This document shows, piece by piece, positions 22,326 to 35,196 of a stretch of 64,000 bases of DNA. Positions within the stretch are counted from its first letter, which is position 1. Each line of letters starts with the position of its first letter. This stretch comes from Xenoacremonium recifei (Eukaryota > Ascomycota > Sordariomycetes > Hypocreales > Nectriaceae). The notes beneath the pieces are model-generated. The model was not told the origin of the DNA. It saw only the letters and a program-made list of their open reading frames with translations, and ran no database searches. Where the stretch lies: NCBI GenBank assembly GCA_012184525.1, contig WOFQ01000036.1, forward strand, positions 298,156 to 362,155, given 5' to 3'. Position numbers and translations under genes: made by a program.

Positions 22326-24430
22326 CTACGGGCCAATTCCAGAATACCACTCCCCATACCTATGGTGAATCTCGGGAGGAGGAGCAGATATTTCAACAAA
22401 CTGAAACCCCTCCTCCGACGCAATAGCTTCGGCAGATGTCGCCGTCCCCTCGTTCTTCTTGAAACTAAACCACGTACGGTCCCCAGAAGTCCAACATTCC
22501 AACACTCCATCCATGGTGCAGCATCTGAAGCTTCCTTTCGGCCAGTTGTGCTTCTCAGGATCGACGAGGAAGTAGGATGTTGGGATGTTTCGATCGACAA
22601 AATGAGGTGTTGCAAAACCCGGGATGTGAGAGAAGCACAGATGCTTCGGGTAAGGGTAGTGATCCTCATGATCGAGGCCCAGTCGACACTGGCCGATAGC
22701 TCGAGTGGCACCGTTCTGGTATGTAAACAACATGCCCGTGCAGTATGGAAGATCGCGTTTGACGAAGAGCGTGAGGTGGATGACGCCCTCGAGAGGTGCC
22801 CGAGTGTAACAGGTGGGAAAAGGGGGCAGTTCGGGAAAATCTACCGTGATATGGCGCTCTTCCGGGGGTGTGTCGGGGTCAGGATGGAGGTAATTGTCGA
22901 AAAGCTCGACATCTCTGCCTGGCAGCGAGCACCATGCAATGGCCGTAGGATTCCGAGTTTGCTGGAAGTCTAGGGTCATTTGGCCTGGCCCAGCGACCCT
23001 TCCGAACATCACGTCGCCAGCGAGCTTGAAGCGGATCTGCACCAGTCAGCCACTGATCACCATCCTTGGACGTCACGGCCCGGAACTTACCAAGTTGAAG
23101 CCTCGCGGATCCCCGTCCGGCTGAGGAATTTTATTCTTAACATCCCATGAAAGAATAGTGTCCTTAGGATTGATTGGGATGTAGCACCAAGAGACGAGAC
23201 GTCGGCGCAGCACAGGGATAGTGTGGTAGGTCGACGATGCCCAAGGTGATTCTTTCGTGTGAGCATGCACTGCGCAAATGCTGCCGTCGTAGAAGAAGGT
23301 CAGGCCTGACACCTTTCTCAGGTCCGCAGTTCTATACTGTCCATGTGGGAATGGCTCCTCCGGAGAGAGCTTCTGTTGCAAGAAGTCGAAGAACTTGGGT
23401 GCATCCCAGATTGGAGGAGCGGAGACGCCCTCGGGGAATTCCAGGCGCGCACGCCCATGCTATAGCAACATCAGTCCTGTCCTAAACAAGATACTTTTGA
23501 TGGTGTTGAAGGAGCCTCACCTTGAAAAGAGCCTTGACGCCTGTCAGACGAGCGTAACTCGTGATGACGAACCTGTACTGCGGGTGGCGAAGACGAAGCT
23601 GTTCGCAGGAGTCGTTGATCGCTAGCTCCCCTATCTTCACGATGCCTTTCATATCAATGGCGACCTGGACCATGACGTTGTCCTTGCACGAGCACTCCTC
23701 AGAGTGGCAAAGGGAGCATCGGTTGATAACAGCTCTCCCCGTGGTACGGTCCCAACTCTCAACGTGGTGGGCAGGGACAGCAAGGGATTCGCCCTCTGGC
23801 TCAGCTATGAGCTTCTTCATGAATGCCTTTGCCTTCATGACTCTCCAGAACATGTTATCCCGAGACAGCTCATAGATCATTTGGACAACCTCTTGAGGCA
23901 ACTTCCGCATGTCTGGTATCCCGATGCGATCGAAGACGGTGAAGTCCACCTTGAGGAGCGAGGGCATGACTTCGAGGCGCGGAGCGTTCTTCCAGGGAGT
24001 CGGCCAGCTCATGCCAACCCACATGCGCATGCAAAGCTTACGGCTCAGATGGTGTCTGGCGACCTTGGCGCAGAACATATGGGTGTATACCACCTCCTTT
24101 CCGTTTGAGCACTCGGAACACCCCTTACGGCAACATTTATCCATGGTCAGGTCATTGGGATCCCGAGCATAAGAGGATTGCCATTCGTTTTGTTTCAGAT
24201 GCGTGTATGGTCTGACGAAGAATCGGGGGTTCCGGCCCTTGAAGTCCTCGACAACCCCTATTCCAGTTAGATGACATCTATCGAGACGGACACAACGCGG
24301 GCTTGGTACACTTACATCCCATGACAATGCTTTTAGCAGTGGAATCACCGCAGATTCCACAGTTCTCGCGGAGAGTCCCAGCTGTCGTCCTCCGGACCAC
24401 GTCGCATTGAGTTGGCGCTGATATCGCCAT
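22326..24430 (-). CDS. Cys-rich protein with degenerate F-box, unknown family
   Basis: Four exons (24430-24316, 24257-23521, 23459-23091, 23036-22326) encode 643 residues. Three of the joins have gtaagt/gtgagg donors with TAG or CAG acceptors, and the frame is continuous. The N-terminus has CGIC, a likely half of a zinc site; the next cluster is CCRKGCSECSNG with a His-rich stretch, and a further one CSLCHSEECSCKD. A degenerate F-box, LPQEVVQMIYELS, starts near 158. The C-terminal half is Trp/Pro-rich with few motifs. The combination of zinc-binding clusters and an F-box suggests an SCF substrate receptor, but that is inference. I do not recognise a named family. Confidence 0.65.
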
Positions 24431-27280
24431 CTTGACGACGTCGTCAGGGCAGTTGGGGGAGTAAACGTCTGGTGCTTCAAGGTGATGAGATGATGGCAGG
24501 GCAGGAAGACGTAGAGTCCTCTCTCAAGAGACTCGGTACCAACGGGATGGTAAATTACTTATATACCTCCTCACCTCACATCCCTGGAAGGAGAGGCTGA
24601 GGACTAGGCTTAGCTACCCATGAGTAGCTGTACAGTACGATTGAGGAAGCAGCTACTGTAGATGAACGGCACAGAAGGCTGCACGGCCATGTTGTCTCAG
24701 TTCTTTCTGCGAAGTACTTCGTACCTTGTAGTTCTCTCCATGAATGTAAATGAGAGAACAAGCAAGGCATTGCCCCCTAAGAGCATGGTGCATCCAGCAG
24801 GGGAGATACCCAAAGAGGCAATTGGGAGGGCAAGCCGCGCCATCTGATTGGCTCCAGGCCATCTCCACAGTGTCGGCCAGGATTCAGCCTGCGCCGGCCA
24901 GGCCGTAGAAAAAGAAAACAACAGTGGAAACAAAGAAATGAATGTAAGAAAAAGCAAGAAAAGGCGGTACAGGCTCGCAAAGATTGCCACGTTCCATCCG
25001 TGCGCATGAAACTACTGCACGCTTGCTGCAGCTAGAAGGCCAGCAAACAGGGTTGGCCCGGAGAGTGAGGCGGGCGAGCCCAAAAATGAGGCAAGAAGAG
25101 TAATCAATAAACATGCCTTGCTCATCAGGTACAAGGCGCTGTAAGGCGCTGTACCTCACCGTTTTTTTCCCTCTCAGTTTTGTGGGCGACTGCTGCGACG
25201 AGCCTCAGGCGGATGATATGTTCCTCAAGTGCATTCATTACTCGAGACCCATGAGAGTACGCCTTGAGGACCCCATGGCGGTGCAGGCTCGACGAGACAA
25301 TAGTCTCAAATTCTGGGTCAGCGATCAACTGGTCCATTTCCTAGTCGAGTTACCACGGCACGGCCGCGGCATGCCTTACCGTCCATTACCCCTCACCGTT
25401 GACCACTGACAGCGCAGAACAACCCCCTACATGTGATAAGACAACTGAGTAGAAGGTTTCTCCAGTTGGTCGCTCACCTGTTGGTCCCGGCAAGACATGC
25501 ATCTGGAGCCTGTCATGGATGTCTCAGTCTCCTCATCTATAAGGGCTATCCAAGTGTTCGCATTGGATGGCTGGCACTGCCTCCGCAAGGCTCCAGCAGG
25601 CTTGTCACCGGAAGGCGGCTGGGGGATCCGCTGCGGTATCGTCGTCGGCTCTTTAGTTTAGTTCTTGGAAACTGGGGTAAAGCGGATGTCAATTCCCATG
25701 GAGACTCTTAGACTCGACTGCCATCACATGAACTTCGTATACGTCGACAGGGTCCATCATGAACGCAGCGGCCATTTCTACAAACTTCCCGCACTTTTCT
25801 CCGACTTTTTAACGTCGAGTTTGCTACACGGGAGTCACACCGCAGCCGGGGAAAACTGTCATCTCCCGCCTCACGCCTGCATTGTGGCGTTCACGCTGCA
25901 TGGTACATCGACCTCGCTGCCCAGCCGACACCTCGAAACCATGGGTTGTTGACCTCCCCCGAAATCTTTCGGGCTTTCCCTCATAGGACAGCAAAGTGCA
26001 GCGCACAGACGGGTCTAGGCTAGCTTTTCAGCTGTGATTTGATTTGCGTTTCAAGCCACAAAGTGCAGATGACAACACACACATGACATGCTCAACACCT
26101 CAGGCAGACTCCCAACAAGACGTACTCACAGTGCACTCCGTACTAGACTCAAATTTACAGACCAAAAGATGGTCGGAACTTCGTCAACGTGACCCTGATC
26201 TACGCTCGTGCCTGGGCCCAACGCTACAGACAATGATCCGGCACCAGATCGCACCCACGTGAGTCCCCCCCAAAACTGATTTGTCAAGTCCTCGCTCGCC
26301 CTTTGGAACCGAAATCTCCCAGCTTCGTCTGAGAACAATCTGACCCGTGATTCGCACCAACAGCGTGGGGTACGTGGCGCGGAAACACATCTTACCGAAA
26401 TGCTGCGCCGCCGCCGGACCGTGACAGACCCCTGCAAGTCTCCCGAGGAGACGGGACGCGTCTTGGCGAAATGCTGAGCTTCCAAGGCATACCGTACAGT
26501 GCACGTCGCTAATGCATTGCGGATGGTCCTTCACACACGTCACTGCCAATGACAGTCCGCCAGCAGCCATCCATTACACTGCGGCGTTTCAAGCGATGAG
26601 GGGTTATTGACTTGGGGCTGAGAGTCGTGATGCAAGGGAGCCCAACAAAACAACAAGAGTCGAGTCGAGTCGAGTCGAGGCAGCAAAGCTTGCGTGTCTG
26701 GATCACTTCTACCAGCGTGCCGGGTCACATGCCGCCAAAGGAGCTTTAGTAACATGAATGTTGGGATTAAAACCTCAACTCTCCGTCTGGAGACGGGAGC
26801 TAGCTAGCTAAAGTCCAGTTAGGGTGTGCGGCCCGTCTCTAGTGGGAGGTGCCGTCTGGTCTGGCCCGTTTCCAAGGAGAGAATGGCCATTCCTTCAAAC
26901 AAAGAGAGGGGAAAGAGAAAGTCCTAGATCCGGTTCCGAAGATCCTCCAACCATGTCCTCCAATCCAGTACCCAGTCTTGCCCATCATTTCCAATCAGAG
27001 CCAATTTGCCCAATTTCCATACCTTGCCGTGACTAAATTATCACCACCGGGAAAGACAACCCCCTGCTCCCATCCCAGGCCTGTAATCGCCCAGCAGTTG
27101 GGACGTTACATCCAAGGAAACCCTCAGTCGTGTAGACTCCTCAGTGCAGTTCTCCTAAAAGAGACTTTCGATTTCATAAAGGGGGAAGAGAAACACAATG
27201 CGTTCGGGGACAAAGGAATGGCTAGGCACCTAACGGCATGCCTGAACAGCATGAATGAGTGTAAACGCCAACTTAGCTCA
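24431..27280. other. 2.85-kb spacer without genes
   Basis: I could assemble no exon structure here. It includes a pentanucleotide microsatellite at 26656-26679. The many short frames have no motif and no consistent splice sites. Confidence 0.5.
26656..26679 (+). repeat. GAGTC pentanucleotide microsatellite
   Basis: About four and a half uninterrupted copies of GAGTC in the spacer; no coding context. Confidence 0.8.
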
Positions 27281-29765
27281 CTAAAAACCCATCCCATCGA
27301 GTTGCTCAAACTCACGGGCCACAACGAACCGGCGAGCCCTGGGGAAGTAGACCAGCCAGCGGCCAAGGCTTGAAATTGTAGTACCAAGGTACAACATTCT
27401 GCGAATGCGGCGGGACGCATTCACGGGATGCTCCGTAGCATCGCGCTTGAGCTTGACCTCCACCTTGCGATCAAAAAACCACGCTGCCGGCAAGTAATCA
27501 TCGCCGTAGTCCAGACCTTGCAGGGCCCAGTCCTCAGGCAGCGGGTTCGGCATGAGATAGTGTGACATATTAAGCTCGGGGAAGAACTCCGAAGCCGTCA
27601 TGCCAGGCTTGGCGAGGAAGCGGTTGAGCATGTTGGCAAGGGGCTTCCACGGGATATACTTCTCGATGAGCGACATGGCCTCAGGGTGCTTGGCCACCCA
27701 GGCGATGAAAACCATGGTCGTGTGCAGGAATGGGGAGTTGTCAGCCTCCATGGGGATCGTGAGAATCTCGCGGACGCTGCGGCTCCAGAAGCGCAGAGCA
27801 ATTTCGAAGACGAACTCCGTGCCGTAGTAGTCAATCTCGATCTTTCCTTTGGTGATGGCCTTGTAGAGTTGGTTCTCTTCATCTCCGTATTCAAGGAGCA
27901 TGGCGTGAAAGCAGACGGCCGTTAGGGCTCTGAATATTGTCAGGCGTGCGTCTGCAAAGCGGGATTGGAGTCATAACTTACCCATCATGGAGCCAAGTGT
28001 GGCCCAGCCGGCGAATATAAGTCTTCAGGTCTCGAATATACGCATCAGCTACTTGGTTGGGGTGATCATATGGTTCATCTGGGTAAAGACAGGCATGCAT
28101 CTTGATGAAAGTCAGATGCAGGGGGCAATTGTGCTCCTCGCTCAGCGTGCCCTTCAGGGTCTTTTGGAGCCATGTCTTGAAACTAATCCGGGTCCTTCTG
28201 TCAGGGTCTGGGACGCTCACAGCTTTGGCAAAGTTGTAGAGCTGATACAGAGCGTCTGGTGCGCTCGTCCAGGCCAACGCGTGGTAGGTGCGGCTTCGAG
28301 CTGGTTGGAAGTCGAGTGACATCTCAGACCACCAATTGCAAACACCGTGCCACTCCTCGCGGACATCAAGGTCTTCTTCATTGATGGAGCGAGCTCGAGC
28401 AAGATCCGCCAAAGTTTCGACCCAGACTTCACCAAACTCGGGCAGCGTCTCATAGAGAAGGGCTACCATAGAGTAGCAGAGATTGACGAAGTGAAGAAGA
28501 TGCTCGCGACTCGCAGGCATGCACCTCTGCATGTTCTCGAGGAACATCCAATTGCACACAGTCAAGATGCGACGAGCAACCCCGTACTGGGATGCGAGTT
28601 GTTGGACTCTGGGAGGCGCCAGGTAGTGCTGAGAGGCCAAGTAGAAGTCATGGAGCTCGTGCAGCATCGTGCGATGCTCGACCACTGCATCCTCCCACTC
28701 CTCATCGGAGGGGCGCCACTCTGGGTTCGCCTGCATCATTTCGTAGTGACTCCTGTTGATCACCAGGCATCTCTTCTCAATCTTCAGCAAGCCCATATAG
28801 ATCATCTTGATCTCGTGAGTCAGGTTCATTGGACTCAGGTCTCGCGTATAGAGCTTCCTCTCCCAGGGACTATGAAGGCATGTTAGCTATGATTGGTATC
28901 AGTTGAGAGTGGCGAGGCTCACACGACCCAAGTAGAGTGTATCATATGAGCGAAGGCATTCTCAAGCCCCATCTTGATCCAACCCGCGTGATTCTCGGGG
29001 TCAGCCTCGACGTGGGCCTTAAAGACGGGGAAGCTGTGGCGAAGAGGTTGGATGCAGTAGCCGCAGACAGCGGTGGACAGACGGTCTGAGAGCGTTCCGC
29101 TCGCCATGCAAGCCATGGTCTGACGTTCGAACTTCTCGAATTTTCTGGTGGCAGCGCGGCGAGCAGCTCGCGAACGGGGGCGCGTCATAGGGCCACTGGG
29201 AGCGATGGAAATAGCGGCAATACTGCTAGAGAGGTTTGCAGTCTCATCCCCAGCAGCAGCAGCAGCGGCCGCAGCCGCAGCCGCAACCTCCTCGCGCCCA
29301 ATGAGAGTTATCATCGAATCATCGGAGTCGGATTCGTCGCTGTCGGACATATCGTCGCTGTCGGACATGTCGTCGCTGTCGGACATGTCCTCTTTGATGG
29401 TGTTGTGGCTACGAGACTGGTCAGAATGGCATGTATAAGAGAGAAGCCAAGGCCGCTTACAAGAAGTCCGAGAAGTCCGAGACGCCCTTTCGCTGGTGAT
29501 CGTACTCCGCAAGCATGTCCTCCGTGGTCATACCCTCATGGGCCTCCGGGTTGATCAGGAAATGGTACATCCAGGCCTCCCTAGTGGGTGGGATGTCATG
29601 CTTGTCGCAGCACTCGCAATGGAGGGTCATCTCATCCCCCTCAGGATCCTCCTCCTTGCTCTTCAGCCGGAACACGTGCCAGAGATGGTTCCTGGTACGC
29701 TGCTCCACGGAAGCCGGGTGGCCTTGAGGCGGCTCCCTGATGGGGAAGTTCGCCGCCGTGTTCAT
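27281..29765 (-). CDS. C2H2-type and EST1-like domain protein
   Basis: Four exons (29765-29461, 29408-28923, 28869-27982, 27929-27281) give 775 residues. Donors are gtaagc, gtgagc and gtaagt; acceptors are TAG, TAG and CAG. The N-terminus has a C2H2-like finger (C50, C53, H68, H76). Next come a run of MSDSDD repeats and a poly-Ala stretch, and a second C2H2-like pattern (VCGYC..H..H). The C-terminal ~500 residues match the fungal group of EST1/telomerase-activating-like helical proteins: a helix pair around KMIYMGLLKIEKRC, HELHDFYLASQH, NLCYSMVALLYETLPEF, and PFLHTTMVFIAWVAKHP followed by PWKPLANMLN. Such proteins are usually not shown to act at telomeres; the EST1 name reflects fold similarity. 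Function is unknown. Confidence 0.68.
29240..29395 (-). repeat. Coding microsatellites: poly-Ala and Ser-Asp repeats
   Basis: The 18-base unit encoding MSDSDD occurs about three times at 29340-29395, next to an Ala-codon run at about 29250-29285. Both are in frame inside the C2H2/EST1-like gene and likely vary in length. Confidence 0.75.
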
Positions 29766-32269
29766 GGCCGAGGATGGGGGAGGGGACTTGCAGATCGACG
29801 AGAAGCTTGGAGATGATACTGACCACGGACGATTGAGCAAATGTTTGCAAGTTTGAGTTTTGCAAAGAGAGACGGGACACCGCAGTTGTTTAAATAGGCT
29901 CGAACACAGCCGCAGCTCGTCAGCTTTTCGCAACGAAAGGCAATCAACTTGGGCAAAAGTTGGTTCGCGTGAGGCTCAAAAGAAGGCAACCGTTTGAGCC
30001 CTAAAACTTAGGCAATGAGATGCCCAAGCTGGCCTTAAGAGGGGCGGAATGGGCCTCAACACTGCACTTCCACGAGGCAAACGGATTCAGCTGGGACTCA
30101 TGATGCTGTTACCCAGCGTGAGGCCCCTTGCCTAGACCAACCGGTCAACTGGTGCAAGGCAAGCTCGCTCATCATAGGGCGTGGCGTCCTCACCGCAAGC
30201 GCTACTGGGATCGCCGTGAAGCGCGCGTTGGCACTAAGGTATCCGGTGTGCGCAAGTCGCTCAACTTGGCCAAGACTCTTGCCGGGCGACGCGCAATGAT
30301 GCCTTGGTTCGCGGCAAGAGCCCTGATTGACTGGACTTGCAGTGCCAGTATCCATCGCCCTACCCAGCCTGCCAACGGGCGAGTGAGAATAATTGCTTTT
30401 TGGCTCCTCCGTTGCTAATGTACTCCGTTCCGTTGGCCTGGAGGAGTCTCGGACTAGCAAGCCCCAGAATTTAGACCAAGACCCGACTCAACGTGCGCGT
30501 TGGGTGTCTGTCTGTCTGCCCAGCCCCGTCTTCCCCCCTTTTATCCCTCTCCGCTAGTTCGGGCCTCCAGATGGCACCCAAATAAGCTCTCGTCTAGAGT
30601 CTGGAGGAGGGACGCAAAGAAGGATCCGGCTCTTCGTAGCGAGTCGTGGTGGGTTTGGGTCCTCGGCGACCGTGTTAGTTGATTCGTTCTGCTCGCAACT
30701 TTGGCGAGAGCTTCACGGGCCTGTGCCCACGAACAGAGGGGCCTGGCAAGCTGCTAGGATTCTTGCCCTTACCCCCCTACGACAGTGTCATGCAGGTAAG
30801 AGGCACTGTTCGACGAAGACGGCTTGGTCCAAAAGCACGTCGACGGGGATATCACATTGTGGCTGAACACCAAGGCCTAGCCTGCCGTAATTCGCATCCG
30901 CCGCCAGAATGTGCTGAGCCGAAGACCAACCATTGAAGGGAGGGCGAGTGGCGGTGGTACCGGATGCTCAAAATAGCTGTCGCGGGGGCCGCGAAGAAGG
31001 TCGCTGTAACTTGTGGCAGACGGAGGCTGGGCGAGATTGCAAGGGGAGCACGTCCCGGACGCACCTCTGCCCTACCAACACCCACCTCGCAATGGCAAAC
31101 AGAGCCGTCATCCCTGCTCCGAATCCACAGGCCAACGTGTGCGGATTCTAATCGCTGCCGATGGACATTCGGATGTGCGCTTGCAGGGCCCGTCCTTAGT
31201 TTTGTTTCCTCTCTTCTCGTTCCCCACACGTCCATGGTACATCCCCTTGTCTTTCATCCTCGTCCAAAGACCAAAAGCCTCGTTTCCGGGACGGGCGAGA
31301 CGCATCTCACGAATGAGATGCCGTGGAGATTGCGGTGAAAGACATGCAGAACGGCGATCAGTAATCAACCCTCCGCGACGGAACGGACGGATGTGTCTTG
31401 GCGGAAAGAGAGACAGTCAAGTACAAGCTACTTTACTCCGCACTTCGAGTAAGAAGCATCTTGGTACGGGGAGCCTGGCCGGTCCATGGGGATCTGGTCT
31501 GTTTCGATCTCGCTCTCCAGACCCGTGCTTCCGGAGTGGCCCCTGGCCAGGACGTGACCAGGGCGAAAAACCCATGATCGTGCGGCACTGTCGCATTGAA
31601 GAGGGACATGGCCTAGCCTGGGTCAGCATGGGAGGAGAGGGGAGAGGGGGGGAACAAGAGAGATCTCTTACGTGGTTCTGGGTGGTGTTTTCAACACCCC
31701 TGTCAAAGTCTTTCAGCTGCAGGCCTGCTCCCTGTAGATGGCGGCGACCAGGGTCTGAGTCTGGTAATTCAGAGTGTCTATCGCTGGCGGCAGCAAACGT
31801 CGTCGACTGCGGATTGTGCTCAAACACGGCACGAGATGCGGCCCTTGTGGCTTCGTCTCGCCTCGCACGCGGGAGCTTCGCCCGGATCCCAAGACGCGGG
31901 TTGTGTTGCAGGGCTTGTTTGTCTCTGCGGTATTGGATTGGTGTTGGCCCGGGGCGAAGTAGATGCCTTAGGTGCCTCAGGTGAAGAAGGAGGGTCGGGA
32001 GAGGGAAGGAACGTCTGCCTCGTTGTTGCTTCTTTGCCAGGGAAGCCCGAGTCGGTCAGGCAAGGTAGGGAAGTAACGATCGAGCAAAACGGCAAGACCC
32101 AAGTGGCGGACGGTTTCTCACATATATCGACCATCCCGCACCATCGCCCTGCCCTGTCACCTTTCATCTTCCCCTCTTTCATCCTCCTCCACATTCCCCG
32201 GCTCTTCAACAAGTCCCTTGTCTTTGATTCCAAACACGTCCTTTCGTTCTCGTCTGCTTATCTGCCATC
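29766..32269. other. 2.5-kb divergent spacer without genes
   Basis: Upstream of both the C2H2/EST1-like gene (minus) and the proline-rich gene (plus). Several open frames exist but show no motifs; the longest (31013-31984, plus) has a basic, Ser/Arg-rich composition typical of chance translation of GC-rich DNA. Confidence 0.45.
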
Positions 32270-32875
32270 ATGACGATTGGGTACGATTCCACGCAGCCCC
32301 TCAACCGCCCTTCTAGCCCAGACTCGGACTCCGAGCCTGTAAATGCCGATCTGGGGCCCATGGTCCAGGGCCTGAGCCTGAGCTCGGCCAATTTCCCTTC
32401 TCCAGATCCGGGGCCGGCAGCATGTGAGCCCACTCCCACCACTCCAGAGCCTCAGCCTCAGAGCGAGGACGAAGACAAGGAGTCGGACGCTCCGAAGCTG
32501 AAGGTAATGACGTTCTCGTATCTGGCTGGGCCAAGAGTCAGCTGACTGACACTCCTTCTCCAGAAGCAACCCAACAGCCTGGCCATCGCCCTCCGGCCCC
32601 TCGGCCTCCAGGGCTACGGTCTCGAACCCCCTCCCGCGCCGCGTCCAGGCTACGCCCAGCTGGCCTCTGTACCAGACTTCGGCAGCCCACCACCGCTGCC
32701 TCCGGCGCCGCCCGCCTCGCCCGTCAATGCCCCGACCTCGTTCCTGGTGCCGCCTCCCGCCCGGGTCGAAAGGGTGCAGCAGCCCTATCGCGGACGACTC
32801 GTGTCTTCATTGGAATTCGGCGGCGACGGCTCGATCTGGCTCACCGTCAAGCGCCGTGAACACTATGACGAGTAG
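32270..32875 (+). CDS. Small proline-rich protein, unknown
   Basis: Two exons (32270-32503 and 32564-32875) give 181 residues; donor gtaatg, branch gctgac or ctgac, acceptor CAG after a C/T-rich tract, phase 0. The first half is acidic and Ser/Pro-rich (SPDSDSEPV, EDEDKESD). The second half has a Pro-rich block (PPPLPPAPPASPVNAP) and ends with a structured-looking tail, PYRGRLVSSLEFGGDGSIWL then TVKRREHYDE. No membrane span or signal peptide. The Pro-rich stretch could bind SH3 or WW domains, which is a guess. I know of no family. The start has a suitable context (cATCATG). Confidence 0.5.
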
Positions 32876-35196
32876 GAGTAGGGACCACAGGACCTCACTG
32901 AACCCAGAGGAGCCCACTATGCTTTGCTCCAGACCACACCCCTTTGTGCAGCACCCGGGCAGAGTTTACTATATCCGTGTACGTAGATAGATCTGCTCGC
33001 GATTAAGACTGCGGGTCCTTCATTGTTGTTCCCTTTTGTCTGTTCTTCGACGGGACTCTTAGCTAGCTTGAAGGCGCAGATCCCCTTGGTAGTTTAATTT
33101 GACCTCAGCCTTGTTTTGGTGGCGCAGACACTCTGCCATGCTCGACGATTCGTGATGTCTGCTGCGTATTTTTGGTGTTGACAACGACCAACAATTTCCC
33201 AGGGCCACCTCGATATGCTCCTTTGCATGGCTTGGGCTGTCGGACACCGAAAGTAGCAGACTAAACCTCCAGCTGGCTGCATGGGCACCCAATCCTGGAC
33301 ACAATCATGCACCAAGCCTCCGCTCCCGACATGTGCGCCCTACTACGACATGAAGCCTGCCGTCTCATATCTTTAGCCAGTCGCGTTCAACGCAGCTCGG
33401 CAGGCATTGCAAGCCACAACTTGCACTTGTGCACTTATGTATTACGTCTTATCCGCTAGCTGCCTCACCGGAACCGAGAAAGTGATCACCTCGTCCTCCA
33501 CCCCAGCCGCTACAGCCGATGTCTCAGCGAGTCCAGGTCATCTGAGCAACGCCCTAGGTGCAGGGGGCTGGCTGGGCTGAGACTCCTGCGCCCGTCGAGC
33601 AAAAGCAAGTTGAAGCAAGGAAGCAGAAGCCATGTCTGTGTCTGTGAACCGCAGGAGGGGATCGTCTCGACTGCTCCATTCCACCCCAAATGCTGGGGTA
33701 TCTCGATGCACTCCGCCTCGTATTCGTGCGAGCCGTCGATATAATCCAATAAGAGCTGCATCCGGAACTAGCGGTCAGTGTCTGGCGAGGTGGAAGGGGG
33801 CGGGCTGCATCTGAGGTGGTGGAAAGGAGCGTGAGAAGGCGGGAAGCCTCCAGCCAGCCAGGGAGTGCCAACACGGCAACGAGGCCCAACAAAATGAATA
33901 GTCCAGATAGATCAGCACTCTTGGCAACGCCACTGACACCATGGTGCCGTACTTTGGAGAGGGGGCTGTGCCGGTTAAGCGAGAGGGAAGGGCTGCTGGC
34001 TTGTGTCTGGGGTGGAAGTACCGTCACCGTGCGGACGAAACAGAGCGCACTTGGCGTCTGGACGGCTGTGATGTGGTCCCGTGAGTGATTCTCGGTGCGT
34101 ACGATGATGAGGGGCGTGAAACTGGGGTGGTTGGGGTGGAAGGCGTGAGGTGGTGGCGGTGGTCGAGAAGGGAAGGGTTAGGAGGAGGATTTCCAGATGA
34201 CGCGCGGGATGCGCCGCCTTGCGTGTACAGGAGCCCAAATGGGAAGAGTGTTCGGTGTTGGCTTCCAAATTTGCGACGGCAAGGATAGTCGGCGTAGGGT
34301 AGGTGTATCCTGTTGCTCTGTTGTCCTGGGAGTCGATCCTCACGGCCTCGAGACGAGCATGGCATCGAGACCGGGAGTCCTGTTCTCCAGGGTAACCTCC
34401 TCGAGAATCTTCTTCGAGTAATACTGACGCAGGCTATTCATCATTGAGTGTAGATTGCCTTGGAACGTCTTGAAGCGCCCCTGTGGTGCGGCTGTCGGCT
34501 TCCTCTGCTATCGTTCACCTATATCAACCCGGTGCATGTGAATGAATACCTGGATGGTGATGGCCAGCCTGTCACGACTCGGAAAAAAAAAATTTAAGAA
34601 AAAAAAAAAATGAATTCTCTCTGCCCACTGATTCGCTCTCTAGAACTCTCCGTTGCCGCCAGTGGTAGCTTAAGTGGTGTCATCTCCGTAAGCTTTTCAT
34701 TCCATCGGCTCTGCATGCTCAGTTGGCCACGACGTTTCTCTGAGACGACGGATGATGCTGCAAAAGCCATCCGTCAACGACAGTCTTTAAGCAGAAATTA
34801 ACGAACACTGTAGTCTCTGTATATTCTTGGCTTCCCGAATGATAATCCTCCATGATGCCTCCTTGAAAATCAAGAATACTTCTTGTCCAGTCCTCTTTGA
34901 CACAGAAACGCCACAACAAAAGGGGGATTCACGACCATTCTCGACGTTCGAGGATATAGGATGCAAATATACCACACAATGGTCTCCTCAAATCACCTTT
35001 CAGTGTATTAAAGTACATTTCATGCAGGAATTTCCAGTGGTTCTACTTGTGGACTGTCAAACGCAAGTGCATTGAAACTTCGTGATAGACTACCTACGAT
35101 ATACAACCGGAACGCCTACCTGAATGACTAGAAACAATGACAGAAACTGTTACGCCTGTGACTCCAAACACCCATATACCCTCACCCAGATCATTC
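32876..35196. other. 2.3-kb spacer with a possible unassigned exon
   Basis: Between the proline-rich gene and the unknown 401-residue gene. A minus-strand stretch at 34340-34504 looks coding (see next entry). A- and T-homopolymer runs lie near 34588-34610. Minus-strand frames at 33510-34027 have weak coding character and I leave them uncalled. Confidence 0.4.
34340..34504 (-). CDS. Possible terminal exon of an unassigned gene
   Basis: A minus-strand stretch with a CAG just before 34504 reads 54 residues to a TGA at 34340. Most codons end in G or C. The peptide contains GRFKTFQGNLHSMMNSLRQY followed by YSKKILEEVTLENRTPGLDA, which looks like a structured protein rather than chance. The stretch could be spliced to an upstream exon ending at 34550 (gtattc donor, 45-nt intron). 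I could not trace the rest of the gene, so it may be a partial or decayed gene. Confidence 0.3.
   Translation of the reverse strand, partial: RKPTAAPQGRFKTFQGNLHSMMNSLRQYYSKKILEEVTLENRTPGLDAMLVSRP

Noticed and set aside
31013..31984. 323-codon plus-strand frame in a spacer
   Set aside because: Ser/Arg-rich, no motif, no splice logic; probably chance.
33510..34027. Minus-strand frames that might form a small gene
   Set aside because: Partly plausible peptide (IDGSHEYEAECIEIPQHLGW) but no convincing start, splice sites or stop arrangement.
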